64,000 bases of DNA from Bryobacteraceae bacterium (GCA_019748195.1 JAIEPW010000106.1:1-64000), one strand, 5' to 3'; positions 1 to 9,708 are shown, counted from the stretch's first letter. The notes: generated from the sequence alone by a model not told the origin. Made by a program: numbers and translations.

Positions 1-1
1 G

Positions 2-466
2 GCCGAGGCGGCGGCGGCCGAGCGCCAGCGCTTCGAGGCGCAGCTCGAGCCCGCGCTCGCCTCCTTCCGCGCCCTCGCCGCCGAACTGGGCGACGCCCGC
101 CGGCGCGCCCGCGCCGAAGCCGAACACGACATCGTCCGCCTGGCGATCGCCATTGCGGCGCGCATCCTGCACCGCGAGATCTCCGTGGACCCGGAAGCCT
201 TGCTGGGGCTGGTGAAGGCCGCCTTCGACCGCCTGAACGCTCGCGAAGTCTCGCGGCTGCGACTCGCGCCCGCCGATCGCGACCTGGTGGAGCGGCACCG
301 CGCGGCGCTCCAATTCCCGCCGCGCCTGGAAGTGGTCGCCGATGCTTCGCTCCGGCCCGGCAGCGCGATCTTCGAGACCGCGCGCGGCAGCCTGGACGCC
401 TCGATTGACACGCAACTGGGCGAAATCAGCCGCGGCTTCGCCGACCGCTTCGGAGCCGGGAGATAG
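2..466 (+). CDS. fliH: Flagellar assembly protein FliH, C-terminal part
   Basis: The frame is open from the left edge of the window, so the N-terminus is missing and 154 residues are visible. FliH binds the export ATPase FliI and regulates it at the cytoplasmic face of the flagellar export gate. The visible part starts with an Ala/Glu/Arg-rich helix, then shows the FliH/HrpE-type C-terminal domain. That domain has a helix with IVRLAIAIAARILHRE, a DPE turn, and an ending with IFETARGSLDAS as in other FliH proteins. The TAG stop lies one base before the ATG of fliI, so the two are translated together. The identification rests on these motifs and on the fliI-fliJ neighbours. Confidence 0.88.
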   Translation, partial: AEAAAAERQRFEAQLEPALASFRALAAELGDARRRARAEAEHDIVRLAIAIAARILHREISVDPEALLGLVKAAFDRLNAREVSRLRLAPADRDLVERHRAALQFPPRLEVVADASLRPGSAIFETARGSLDASIDTQLGEISRGFADRFGAGR

Positions 467-467
467 C

Positions 468-1784
468 ATGGACCTCGAATCCTGCCTGAACGCGCTGAAC
501 AGCATGAGCCTCCAGGTCTGGAGCGGCCGGGTCACGGAAATGACCGGCCTGCTGGTGGAAAGCGAGGGTCCCGCCGCCGCGGTGGGCGATTTCTGCGAGA
601 TCCGCACCCAGGCGGGAGGGCGCATCCGGGCGCAGGTGATCGGCTTCCGCGGCGGACGCCTGCTTTCGATGCCGCTCGAGGAAACCGGCGGCGTGCAGCC
701 CGGCGACGAAATTGTCGCGCGGGGGGCGGAGGCGCGCGTTCCGGTGGGCCCGGAACTCCTGGGACGGGTGCTGGACGGCTTCGGCCTGCCGATGGACGGC
801 GGCCCGCCGCTGGCCGCCGGCGGCAGCGCCGCGTTGTACGCCCCGCCTCCGGGGCCGCTCCTCCGCGAGCCCATCGGCGAGCTTCTCGGCACCGGAATCC
901 GCGCCATCGATTCGCTGCTGGCCTGCGGCAAGGGACAACGGGTGGGCATCTTCGGAGGCTCCGGCGTCGGCAAAAGCACGCTTCTCGGCCAGATGGCGCG
1001 CGCCAACACCGCCGATGTCAGCGTCATCGCCCTGATCGGGGAGCGCAACCGCGAGGTCCGCGAGTTCCTGGAGCACGAACTGGGCCCGGAAGGCCGCAAG
1101 CGCAGCGTGGTCGTCGCCGCCACTTCCGACCGGCCCGCGCCGCTGCGCATCCGCGCCGCGTTCGTCGCCCTGGCCGTCGCCGAGTACTTCCGCGATCAGG
1201 GCAAGGACGTGCTGCTGGTGATGGATTCGGTGACGCGGCTGGCCATGGCGCAACGCGAAATCGGCCTTGCGGCGGGGGAGCCGCCCAGCCAGAAGGGCTA
1301 CACGCCCAGCGTGTTCGCCTTGCTGCCCCGCATCTTCGAACGCGCCGGAAATTTCCGCGGCGGCTCCATCACCGGCCTGTTCACGGTGCTGGTGGAGGGC
1401 GACGACTTCAACGAACCCATCTGCGACGCCGTGCGCGCCATTCTCGACGGCCACGTGATCCTGTCGCGCGATCTCGGCGCGCGCGGCCACTTCCCCGCCA
1501 TTGACGTGCTGCAGTCGGTCAGCCGCCTGGCCTCGCGCGTCGCCTCGCCCGAGCAGCAGCGGGCGGCGCAGCGCATCCGGGAAGTCCTGGCCGAGTATCA
1601 GCGGTCGGAGGACCTGATCCACCTGGGAGCGTACGCCGCCGGGGCCAACCCCGCCCTGGATCGCGCCATCCGGGTGGTTCCCAAATTGCAACAGTTTCTG
1701 CGGCAGAACGCCGCCGAAACCGTGCCGGTGGCCGAGGCGCTCGCCGGACTGTATCAACTGGAACAACAATTGGAGGCTGGTTGA
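468..1784 (+). CDS. fliI: Flagellum-specific export ATPase FliI
   Basis: This 438-residue F1-beta-like ATPase powers unfolding and docking of flagellar export substrates. It has the beta-barrel N-domain, a Walker A loop GGSGVGKS at about 163-170, a Walker B segment VLLVMDSVTR, and the signature region GEPPSQKGYTPSVFALLPRIFERAG typical of FliI/YscN (quoted only as landmark). The frame is open further upstream, but ATG 468 is chosen because it follows the fliH stop by one base and gives the expected length. It overlaps the fliJ start by four bases (TTGA). The length and motifs are complete, so it should be active. Confidence 0.97.
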   Translation: MDLESCLNALNSMSLQVWSGRVTEMTGLLVESEGPAAAVGDFCEIRTQAGGRIRAQVIGFRGGRLLSMPLEETGGVQPGDEIVARGAEARVPVGPELLGRVLDGFGLPMDGGPPLAAGGSAALYAPPPGPLLREPIGELLGTGIRAIDSLLACGKGQRVGIFGGSGVGKSTLLGQMARANTADVSVIALIGERNREVREFLEHELGPEGRKRSVVVAATSDRPAPLRIRAAFVALAVAEYFRDQGKDVLLVMDSVTRLAMAQREIGLAAGEPPSQKGYTPSVFALLPRIFERAGNFRGGSITGLFTVLVEGDDFNEPICDAVRAILDGHVILSRDLGARGHFPAIDVLQSVSRLASRVASPEQQRAAQRIREVLAEYQRSEDLIHLGAYAAGANPALDRAIRVVPKLQQFLRQNAAETVPVAEALAGLYQLEQQLEAG

Positions 1785-2266
1785 GGAAATTCCGTTTCCC
1801 CCTGAAGCGCGTGCTGGATTGGCGGCAGGCGCAGGTTCAGATCGAAGAAGCGAAGCTGGCGGCGCTGCTGGTGCAGCGGCAGAACCTCCGGCAGCGGGTG
1901 GAGGAAACCACCCAGTCCGCGGCGGAGGCCGCCGCCGCGTTGCTGCGCCTGCCTTCCCTGCCCGGCGCGGAACTGCAGGCGCTCGACCGCTTCCGCGAGT
2001 CCACCGTCCGGCGCGTCGCGGAACTGAACGCCCAGATCCGGGCCAACGAAGCCGCCATCGAAGCGAAACGACGGGACCTGGCGGCCGCCCGCCGCAACGC
2101 CCAGTTGCTCGAAAAGCTGGAGAAGCGCAAGAAAGACGAATGGCGGGCCGCCGCCGACCGGGAACTGGAAGCGGAGGCCGCCGACAGCTACCTTGCGGGC
2201 TGGGTCCGCAGGCTCAATTCGCCAGGGCTCGAGCCTGGCTTGCCGCCTGCTCCACCTGAGCGCTGA
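1781..2266 (+). CDS. fliJ: Flagellar FliJ-like export chaperone
   Basis: This is a 161-residue, almost entirely helical coiled-coil protein rich in Gln, Glu, Arg and Ala. FliJ forms the stalk inside the FliI hexamer and escorts export chaperones. The N-terminal pattern FRFPLKRVLDWR and the LLEKLEKRKKDEW helix fit the family, as does the position right after fliI. The start is TTG, overlapping the fliI stop codon as TTGA, which implies coupled translation. The 3' end runs 53 bases into the convergent M28 peptidase gene, so the Pro-rich last 17 residues are encoded opposite that gene's C-terminus. Sequence conservation in FliJ is low, so part of this call comes from context. Confidence 0.88.
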   Translation: MRKFRFPLKRVLDWRQAQVQIEEAKLAALLVQRQNLRQRVEETTQSAAEAAAALLRLPSLPGAELQALDRFRESTVRRVAELNAQIRANEAAIEAKRRDLAAARRNAQLLEKLEKRKKDEWRAAADRELEAEAADSYLAGWVRRLNSPGLEPGLPPAPPER

Positions 2267-4325
2267 ATCCGGACAAAGCCGCCGCCACGCGCGCGGTCTG
2301 CTGCCGCGCCTCCTCCCACCGCGCCGCTTCCGCCGCTTCGCGAACGCCGGGCAGCGTCTTCGCTCCATAGCCGGTGTACAGCCCGGGCGCGGTCAACTGA
2401 TGCCGGAACCACTCGCGGCCCGGCAGTCCGCCTTCCAGCAGCAGCGCCCGTTCGGACCGGTACAGCGTGCGGTTCAATTCCGCCAGCTTCGGCTTCGCCG
2501 CCGCGCCGGACCGCGCCACCGCCCCCGCCAGCGCCATTTCGTACTCCGCCGACGCTTTCTCCAACCGCGCCAGTTGCTCGCTCACCGCGCGGAAATCCAA
2601 CTCGCCGCCTCCGGACAGCTTCGACAAGTCCTCCACGTAGCCGCGCACGGCGCGCGCCACCGAAGCGAACTCGAACGGCAGCACCGGCGCATCGGCCAGA
2701 CGCAGCAGCATCGTGCCGGCGAACTGCGACAGCGCCTTGCCGTAAGCGAAGTCCTGATCGGCGAAGCGCGTGTACCAGGCAAGCGAGTCGTAAATCGAGT
2801 GATACACCCCGCCCGCATCCTGGCCTCCGAAGCCGGCGTTCACGCTGGCGATCCCGGCGTGGTGAATGAACGCCACGTAGTCGGAGCCCGCGCCCAGCGG
2901 CCCCAGCCGGAAATCCTTGCCCGCGGCGCGAGGTCCGGGCCGGGATTGCGCGGCTTCCAGCAGGCTCTTGCCGCTGGCCGGGTCCTTTAGATCCCGCAGC
3001 AGCTCGTTCATGAACACCTCGAGCGAATGGGATCCCTGCGCGCCCATCCAGCCCCGCCCGTTCGAATCGCTGTTCAAGTAGAACACCGCCTTGTCCACCA
3101 GCTCCTGGCGGTGCTTCTCCACCCACTCGGTGGAGCCCACCAGGCCGAACTCCTCGGCGTCCCACAGCGCCAGAATGATGGTCCGCTTGGGACGCCAGCC
3201 CTGCTTCCACAGCTCGCCCAGCGCGCGCGCGGTTTCCAGCAGCGCGGAAGCGCCCGAGACCGGATCGCTCGCGCCGTTCACCCACGCATCGTGATGGTTG
3301 CCGTAAATCACCCATTCGCCGGGGAACTCGCTGCCCGGAATGCGCGCGATCACGTTGTGCACCGGCTTGGTGGTCCAGTCGAAATCCACCTTCAGCCGCG
3401 CCTTCGCCGGACCCGGCCCGGCGTGATAGGTCAGCGGCAGCGCGCCGCGCCACGCCTCCGGCGCCACCGGCCCGTTCAGATGCTCCAGCAAAGGCCGCGC
3501 GTCGCCGTAGGAAATGGGGATCACCGGGATTTTCATCAGCGTCTTCGATTCTTCCCGCTTCAGCCGCTTCGATCCCGGCTCGGAGGCCCACCCCGGCGAC
3601 AGCGGATCGCCCGAATACACCGCCATGTCCATCACGCTGCCGCGCTGCACGCCGTCCTCCGGGCGAAACGCGCCCTTGGGATACACATCGCCCTGAAAAT
3701 AGCCGTCGTCGCGGGGGTCGGAATAGATCAGGCAGGCGATCGCGCCGTTTTCGGCGGCCACCTTGGGCTTCACCCCCCGCCACGATCCGCCGTAGCGCGC
3801 GAGTACGATCTTGCCCTTCACGTCGATCCCCTGCTTCTTCAGCCACTCGTAATCGGCGGGGATGCCGTAGTTGACGTATACCACCTCGCCGGTGACGTCG
3901 CCCGACGCGGAATATGCGTTATACGTCGGCAACTGGTTGGCGTCGCCGCTATCCGGGTCCGCGCCCAGCGCCGGTTCCCGCAGCTTCGCCGTGAACTTGA
4001 CCGGCGCGATCATCTCCAGCGATCGCTGGGTGGGATAGGGCAGCAGCGCCTCGAACGATTCGATCCGCGCGTCCAGGCCCCACTCCTTCATCAGGCCGGC
4101 CGCGTATTCGGCCACCGCTTTCGAACCGGGCGATCCCGCGTGGTGCGGTTCCGCGGACATGCGCCGCATGTACGCGCGAATGCGGTCCGGCTCGGGCAGC
4201 GAGTTCAGCTTGCCCTCCCATTCGCGCAGCTTCGCCGCCTGCCCGGCGGTGTAGCCGCGGATGGGCGCCTGCGCCGTGGCCGGCGCGCACAAAACGCTGA
4301 GGAGCAGGATCGCGTGTTTCATCAT
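2214..4325 (-). CDS. Secreted M28 metallopeptidase (glutamate carboxypeptidase II-like)
   Basis: This is a 703-residue protein with a signal peptide (MMKHAILLLSVLCAPATAQA). It has a protease-associated insert (about 115-290), an M28 catalytic domain, and a C-terminal helical dimerisation domain like that of transferrin receptor/GCPII. Zinc-ligand and catalytic motifs are present: GNHHDAW near 341-347, DAEEFG near 387-392, YLNSDS, and YHSIYDS near 507. The family removes C-terminal Glu/Asp or acts as an aminopeptidase; the substrate here is unknown. Two in-frame ATGs lie at 4325 and 4322. An upstream extension would give an Arg-rich leader with no signal peptide and is rejected. The 3' end overlaps fliJ by 53 bases. 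Confidence 0.93.
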   Translation of the reverse strand: MMKHAILLLSVLCAPATAQAPIRGYTAGQAAKLREWEGKLNSLPEPDRIRAYMRRMSAEPHHAGSPGSKAVAEYAAGLMKEWGLDARIESFEALLPYPTQRSLEMIAPVKFTAKLREPALGADPDSGDANQLPTYNAYSASGDVTGEVVYVNYGIPADYEWLKKQGIDVKGKIVLARYGGSWRGVKPKVAAENGAIACLIYSDPRDDGYFQGDVYPKGAFRPEDGVQRGSVMDMAVYSGDPLSPGWASEPGSKRLKREESKTLMKIPVIPISYGDARPLLEHLNGPVAPEAWRGALPLTYHAGPGPAKARLKVDFDWTTKPVHNVIARIPGSEFPGEWVIYGNHHDAWVNGASDPVSGASALLETARALGELWKQGWRPKRTIILALWDAEEFGLVGSTEWVEKHRQELVDKAVFYLNSDSNGRGWMGAQGSHSLEVFMNELLRDLKDPASGKSLLEAAQSRPGPRAAGKDFRLGPLGAGSDYVAFIHHAGIASVNAGFGGQDAGGVYHSIYDSLAWYTRFADQDFAYGKALSQFAGTMLLRLADAPVLPFEFASVARAVRGYVEDLSKLSGGGELDFRAVSEQLARLEKASAEYEMALAGAVARSGAAAKPKLAELNRTLYRSERALLLEGGLPGREWFRHQLTAPGLYTGYGAKTLPGVREAAEAARWEEARQQTARVAAALSGFSAQVEQAASQARALAN

Positions 4326-4368
4326 CACCAAGGAGTGTAACGCGCCGCGCCGCCGCGCTTCGGCGCGC

Positions 4369-6723
4369 CTACGCGGGGATGCGGAACCAGAATCGCGATC
4401 CGCGGCCCAACTCGGATTCCACGCCGATCGAGCCGCCGCACCGCTCCACGATTTTCTTGCAGATCGCCAGTCCGATCCCGGTTCCGGCGACATCGCGTCC
4501 GTGCAGCCGCTTGAACACCTCGAAGATGCGGTCGCGATGCTCGGGCGCGATGCCGATGCCGTTGTCCTCCACGTTCACGCGCCACATCCCCGGCTCGGCT
4601 TGCGCCCAGATCCGGACGCGCGGCGGCGCGGCGCCGTGATACTTCAGCGCGTTCGAGATCAGGTTCTGGAACACAAGGGCGATATGCCGCGAACAGCGCA
4701 CCACCGGCAGGGGCTCGATATCGAATCCGGCGCCCGCCGTTTCGATGGCCGCCTTCAGGTCCGCCAGACACTCCTCCACCACCACGGCCAGGTTCATGTC
4801 CTCCAGGATGACGCCCTCGCCGGCACGCGTATACGCGAGCAGGTCCCGCACCAGGTCATTCATCCGCAGGGCGCCGCCGATGATGGTCGACAGGTACTCG
4901 TTGGTCTCGCGGTCCGCGTCCGGAAACTTGCGCTGCAGCAGCTCGCTGAACACGCTCACCGTGCGCAGCGGCTCGCGCAGGTCGTGGGACGCGACAAAGG
5001 CGAACTGCTTCAGCTCGTCGTTGGACTGGCGGAGCTCGCGTTCGGCCTCCTGCAGGGATTGCAGCGCCCTGCGCGCCCCGTTGCGTTCCCGCTCGGCGCT
5101 GGCATAAAGGCGGCTGTTGTCGACCGCCGGCCCGGCGCGCCGCCCCAGCTCCTCGGCCAGTTCCAGCTCCTCCTCCCCGAACGGCGGCCGCGAAGCTTTC
5201 CGCAGAAGCGACAGCGCGCCGATCACCTCGCCCCGCGAGCGCAGCGGCACGAAAACAGCCGACTTCCATCCTAATTCGCGAGTCATCCGCGCCGGTTCCG
5301 GACCGGCGCCATCGATGTATTCGTCCGTCATCCAGCGAACCAGTTCCGGCTTCCCGGTGCGGATCGCCTTGGGCGACCCGAAGCCCGCCCGGGGGTCCAG
5401 CGGATGGTCCTGGTGCATCTTCTCCAACTTCGCCTGCTCCCCGGGATCGGAGCAGGCCACCCGCGCCGGCTTCAACGTACCGTCCTCCAGCAGATACACC
5501 ATGCAGCAGTCGGCGAATCGGGGAACCAGGATGTTCACCAGGCTGGACACCGTTTCTTCCGGATCCAGGCTGGCCGAGAGCAACCCGCTGGCGTCGTACA
5601 GGATCTGCAGCCGGCGGCGCGCTGCCTCGGTTTCCTCAAAGAGGCGGCTGTTCTCGATCGCGCTGCCGCAGCGCGACGCCAGGTCGACGGCGAAGTCGCG
5701 ATCCGCCAGGTTGAAGTAATTCGGCGACTCGCTTCCCAGCGACAGCACGCCGAGAATGCGACCCCGATGCGTGATCGGCGCGGTGATGCCCGAGCGGCAA
5801 TTCAAGGCGCGGATCAAGGCCGCGTGCTCCTCATCGCGGGCGATATTACGGATCTCCGCATCCGTGATCCGCGAAAACAGCCGGGCCTCGCCGGAACGCG
5901 CGACCTGCATCTGCAGGCTGTTGGGATTCCCCTGCGGCGGAAATCGCCGGGCGATCTCTTCCGCGACGGGCGCCTTGGCCGGATCGGTAAACGCCACGCC
6001 GACGCGCCGCAGGCTGCCGTCCGCCTCGTAAACGTCGATGGTGCACTGATCGGAAAACGCGGGCACAATCCGTTGCGCCAGCTCCGCCAAGGCCTTGTCG
6101 AGATTCACGGCGAAGCCGACTTCGGTGCTGAAGTCCGCCAGGAACTTCAGACGCCGCGCGTTCCACACCGCGTCGCGATGCAGGCGCGCGTTGTCGATCG
6201 CAATGGCGCAGCGCCCGCCCAGTTCCTTCACGAACAGCAGGTCGCTTTCGTCCCAGGCGTCTTCGTAGTCCACTCCGATGGACAGCACGCCGATGGTCCG
6301 CTCCCGCGCGATCAGGGGTACCGAGATGCTGCTGCCGCCCCGCAGCATCTGGTAAATCTTCAATTGTTCGGGATCTTTCGCCAACTCCTCGATCATCTCG
6401 TCCGGGGTGCGGCGGATCAGCAGAGGCTGAGACGTGCGCAGCACCCGGGCAATGGGGTGGCTGCTCTCCAGGTCAATCGGGTAGCGAAGCGGCAGCCCCT
6501 TGGCGATCTTCTCGTGCTCCGGATTCTGGAAGTGCATCGCGACGCGATGCAGCTTGCCGTCGTCGGCCACCAGGTCGATCACGAAGCGGTGCGCGTAGCG
6601 CGGCACCAGAATCTGTCCTACCGTCTCCAGCGTCCGGCCGTAGTCCAGTGATTCCGCGAGCGCGCGGCTCGCCTCGGCCAGAAACTGCAGCGCGGATTGT
6701 CCCCGTACCGCCGAAGATTCCAT
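4369..6723 (-). CDS. Triple-GAF sensor histidine kinase
   Basis: This 784-residue soluble sensor kinase has no membrane segment. It carries three GAF-type domains (about 20-165, 195-345, 375-520), a short coiled coil, a HisKA domain with the phospho-acceptor in ASHDLREPLRT (His about 580), and a HATPase domain. The N box (LVFQNLISNALKYHG), G1 (DNGIGIAPEH) and G2 (GTGIGLAICKKI) are all present. The 'SHDLREPLR' type H-box is that of phytochrome-like and CheB/CheR-fused kinases. The ligand is unknown. It begins one base after the stop of the Oar-like receptor gene, so it is probably co-transcribed with it. No response regulator is adjacent, so its partner must be elsewhere. Confidence 0.94.
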   Translation of the reverse strand: MESSAVRGQSALQFLAEASRALAESLDYGRTLETVGQILVPRYAHRFVIDLVADDGKLHRVAMHFQNPEHEKIAKGLPLRYPIDLESSHPIARVLRTSQPLLIRRTPDEMIEELAKDPEQLKIYQMLRGGSSISVPLIARERTIGVLSIGVDYEDAWDESDLLFVKELGGRCAIAIDNARLHRDAVWNARRLKFLADFSTEVGFAVNLDKALAELAQRIVPAFSDQCTIDVYEADGSLRRVGVAFTDPAKAPVAEEIARRFPPQGNPNSLQMQVARSGEARLFSRITDAEIRNIARDEEHAALIRALNCRSGITAPITHRGRILGVLSLGSESPNYFNLADRDFAVDLASRCGSAIENSRLFEETEAARRRLQILYDASGLLSASLDPEETVSSLVNILVPRFADCCMVYLLEDGTLKPARVACSDPGEQAKLEKMHQDHPLDPRAGFGSPKAIRTGKPELVRWMTDEYIDGAGPEPARMTRELGWKSAVFVPLRSRGEVIGALSLLRKASRPPFGEEELELAEELGRRAGPAVDNSRLYASAERERNGARRALQSLQEAERELRQSNDELKQFAFVASHDLREPLRTVSVFSELLQRKFPDADRETNEYLSTIIGGALRMNDLVRDLLAYTRAGEGVILEDMNLAVVVEECLADLKAAIETAGAGFDIEPLPVVRCSRHIALVFQNLISNALKYHGAAPPRVRIWAQAEPGMWRVNVEDNGIGIAPEHRDRIFEVFKRLHGRDVAGTGIGLAICKKIVERCGGSIGVESELGRGSRFWFRIPA

Positions 6724-6724
6724 G

Positions 6725-9625
6725 TCAGCGCGTCAAACGCACTCCGATCTGCACTTGGCGTGCGTTCGCCACCGCGCGCGGCGTCCCAAACGTGCTGATG
6801 GGCGCGGCCGACAGGCTGGGACCTCCGTACACCGTGCTGAAATCCGTGATGTTCACGCGGTTCAGTACGTTGAACAGGTCCACGGTGAACAGCAACCTCG
6901 TCTTATCTGAAATGGTAAACCTTCTGGAGGCTCGGGCATCCACGGTAAAGAAGTTGTCGCCCGCCCACGTATTGCGGCCCAACTGATCCGGACGGTCCGA
7001 GTTCGGGCTTCCGTCGCGGTTCCAGTCCGCGCCCGCGGTGATGGTGTGGAAACGCGGGCTCTGCGCGATCGCAAGCAGCGCCAGCGCCATGCCGCCGAAA
7101 CCGCGCACGCGATCCGGCACGGCGGCGTTCACCGCCGCCACCAGCCGGTGCTTGACGTGCTCGCTCGAAAGCCCGCGCTCCAGATCCAGTCGATAACTGT
7201 CCTCGGGGGTGGCGATGACGCTCGCGGTGGGACCGTTGTCGATGCTCCTTGAGAACGTGTAGCTCGCGTTCAGGCCGATGCTGTGCGAAAAGCGCCGACG
7301 CAGCGCGAGCGTCCCGCCGTGATACACGGACTCGCCCAGCCCGTCGACGATGAAAACGGGCCCGAAACGCGGGTCCCACAACCGCGCCGCCGCCTGCGGG
7401 CCGATCGCCTGATAGTCGCTCTTGCCGGAAGGCAGGGCGGCGACCGCGGGACGCAGGTTGCGGTTCACCGCCAGCGGCATTCCCGACGCCGACAGCCCGT
7501 TGTAGCCCGCGGTGATCCAGGTGTCCCTGCCGATCCGCCGCTCCACTTCCGCCGACCAGCGCAGCGCCCGCGGGTTCCGCATCTCCGGGTGATGCACTTG
7601 CAGCAACTGCTGCCCGCCGGCCAGTCCCTGGGGCGGCGATCCGGTGCGGATGAATTCGCGAAACGCTCGATCCGCCTCCGGACCCACCAAGCCGGTGATC
7701 GACGGCGCGTCCGGGAGGGGTTTGTAGACCGAAACGAACGGGTTAGCAGCTCGGAACTCTTCGTTGAATCCGGGGAACCCGTAGCCATGCGCCCAATAAT
7801 CCGCCAGCAGGATCGCATGGGCGCGATCGGCTACGTACATGCCCCCGCCGCCGCGCAGCACCGTCGAATCGTTCAACGCCAAACCAAAGCCGCCGCGCGG
7901 CTGCCAGTTGTTCCAGTCGTCGCGCACCAGGCCGGTCCGGCCTCGAAACAGCTCCACGTCATAGCGCAGGCCGAGCGAAAGCGTCAGCCGCCGCGCCGGG
8001 CGATACTCGTCCTGAATGTAGAAGCCCCATTGGTTGGCGTGCGGCCGGATGGGCGGCACCCGGTTCAGAAACCGCACCAGCGCCACCGTGGGATCGGGTG
8101 AAAGCAGCGCCGCCAGGTTGCTCACCACGCCGAAGCTGACCAGCGAAGGCTCATGCAGGATGCGCGTATGCAGGAATTCGCCGCCGGCGCGCACCTGGTG
8201 CTTTCCGGCCACCCAATGCAGCGATTCCTGCGCGTGGAAGCGCTGTTCCGAAGTGGCGAGTTCGTCGGCCCCCTCCATGGCGGTGGAGAATGCGCCCAGA
8301 ATCGCCACCTCCATGCGCGGCAATCCAGGTCGCGGATCCAGGCGGTAGCTGTGATCGCTCCAGCCGAAACTCGCCTGGTGGACGAAAACGGAGGAGGGGA
8401 ACAAGCTCCAGTGCGCGGAAACGCCCCGGTCGCGCAGCCGGTAGTGGCGCGCGCCGACACTGCCGATGGGATCGCTGGCGGCGCCCGGACTGCCGATCCG
8501 GTCGTTTTGGTGGTTCAAAACGAAGTGGTTGTAGCGGGCAAACAGGCGATGCGTGGCGGACGGCGCGGCATCGGCGCGAAACAACCCCTGGGTGTTGTTG
8601 GCGGTCTGCACGACGCTGGTGCTTTCCGCCGGCAGGCCCAGCCGCGCCAGACCCTGGTTGATGCCTTCCAGATTGGCGACGAGCGCGCGCGGGAACCGGG
8701 GGGAGTTGGCCTGCCGCTGCGCCTCCACGTTCCAGAAGGTGAAGAGCTTGTCGCGCAGCACGGGTCCTCCGGCGGTGCCGCCGAACTGATTGCGGCGGAA
8801 GACGCGAAAGCCCGGGATCGCCAGCAGATCCGCCGCGTCCAGCCGGTTGTTGCGGAAGTACTCGTAGGCGGCGAAGTTCCAATTCCGGCCGCCGGAGCGG
8901 GTCACCGCCGTGATCAAACCTCCCATCCCGTGCCCCAGCTCGGCGGACGGCGCGCCGTTGATCACCCGCAGCTCCTGCACCGCCTCATAGGAGTAGAACG
9001 ACTTCGCCGCGTTGGCGATATAGACGTAGAAGTCCGTCCCGTCCATGGTCTGGTAATTGTTCTGAAAGCGCAGCCCGGCGAAGCTGAACTGGTTCTCGCG
9101 GTAGCGATCCCCCATGTAGCCTCGCGATCCGGCCGTGCTGGTGGGAGCGACGCCCGGCGTATGCAACACCATCTGCACGAAGTTGCGGGAGTTTACCGGG
9201 ATGTTCCGCAGATACTCCTGGCTCAGCGCCTGGCTGGAGGCAGTCTGCGCCGGAGCGACAGCGGCGTCTCGCCCGGTCACCTCCACCTGCTCGGCGACAT
9301 CGCGCACCGTCAGGCGGAAATCGAGATCCCGCCGTTCTCCCACCTGCAAGACCTGGCGCGCCGATCGCGCCGGACCGAAGCCCGCCGCCTCCACCAGAAC
9401 TTCGTACGGCCCAGGCAGCAGGTTGGCGACTACATAAGCCCCCGTTTCGTCGGTGTTCACGGAACGCACGATCCCGGTTTGCAGGCTGCGGGCCTCCACC
9501 CGCGCTCCCGCCACGGCCGCCTCCGAGGGATCGGTCACGCGGCCGCGAAGCTCCGCGCTGTTGTTCACTTGCCCGTATGCGCCGTATGCGCACAAGATCA
9601 CTGCCAGCGTGAATACCCAGTTCAC
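6725..9625 (-). CDS. Oar-like TonB-dependent outer-membrane receptor
   Basis: This 966-residue protein has a signal peptide (first about 18 residues), a carboxypeptidase-regulatory Ig-like domain (GRVTDPSEAAVAGARVEA), a plug domain, and a long beta-barrel. The C-terminus ends in a typical barrel strand (ARQVQIGVRLTR). The family is hugely expanded in Acidobacteriota and is generally assigned to uptake or binding of oligosaccharides or peptides, with the substrate unknown. No TonB box can be named with confidence. The start is GTG with no strong Shine-Dalgarno, so an alternative start is possible. The stop is one base upstream of the histidine kinase start. Confidence 0.92.
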   Translation of the reverse strand: MNWVFTLAVILCAYGAYGQVNNSAELRGRVTDPSEAAVAGARVEARSLQTGIVRSVNTDETGAYVVANLLPGPYEVLVEAAGFGPARSARQVLQVGERRDLDFRLTVRDVAEQVEVTGRDAAVAPAQTASSQALSQEYLRNIPVNSRNFVQMVLHTPGVAPTSTAGSRGYMGDRYRENQFSFAGLRFQNNYQTMDGTDFYVYIANAAKSFYSYEAVQELRVINGAPSAELGHGMGGLITAVTRSGGRNWNFAAYEYFRNNRLDAADLLAIPGFRVFRRNQFGGTAGGPVLRDKLFTFWNVEAQRQANSPRFPRALVANLEGINQGLARLGLPAESTSVVQTANNTQGLFRADAAPSATHRLFARYNHFVLNHQNDRIGSPGAASDPIGSVGARHYRLRDRGVSAHWSLFPSSVFVHQASFGWSDHSYRLDPRPGLPRMEVAILGAFSTAMEGADELATSEQRFHAQESLHWVAGKHQVRAGGEFLHTRILHEPSLVSFGVVSNLAALLSPDPTVALVRFLNRVPPIRPHANQWGFYIQDEYRPARRLTLSLGLRYDVELFRGRTGLVRDDWNNWQPRGGFGLALNDSTVLRGGGGMYVADRAHAILLADYWAHGYGFPGFNEEFRAANPFVSVYKPLPDAPSITGLVGPEADRAFREFIRTGSPPQGLAGGQQLLQVHHPEMRNPRALRWSAEVERRIGRDTWITAGYNGLSASGMPLAVNRNLRPAVAALPSGKSDYQAIGPQAAARLWDPRFGPVFIVDGLGESVYHGGTLALRRRFSHSIGLNASYTFSRSIDNGPTASVIATPEDSYRLDLERGLSSEHVKHRLVAAVNAAVPDRVRGFGGMALALLAIAQSPRFHTITAGADWNRDGSPNSDRPDQLGRNTWAGDNFFTVDARASRRFTISDKTRLLFTVDLFNVLNRVNITDFSTVYGGPSLSAAPISTFGTPRAVANARQVQIGVRLTR

Positions 9626-9708
9626 TGCACTGACATTTTAGCCCCCGGCTGCCCGTCCTGGATACGGCGGCAACGGCTATGTGGTGTGTTTTCCCACACT
9701 TCGCGGGA

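Noticed and set aside
426-1769. Long open frame antisense to fliI (447 codons), and similar long antisense frames, for example 11924-13765 on the minus strand and 30200-31987 on the plus strand
   Set aside because: They mirror the codon periodicity of well-identified genes on the other strand, have Arg/Ala/Gly/His-rich nonsense composition and no family resemblance. High GC content makes such frames common.
4326-4493. Upstream extension of the M28 peptidase
   Set aside because: The extra 56 residues are Arg/Ser-rich with no export signal, while ATG 4325 or 4322 begins a perfect signal peptide.
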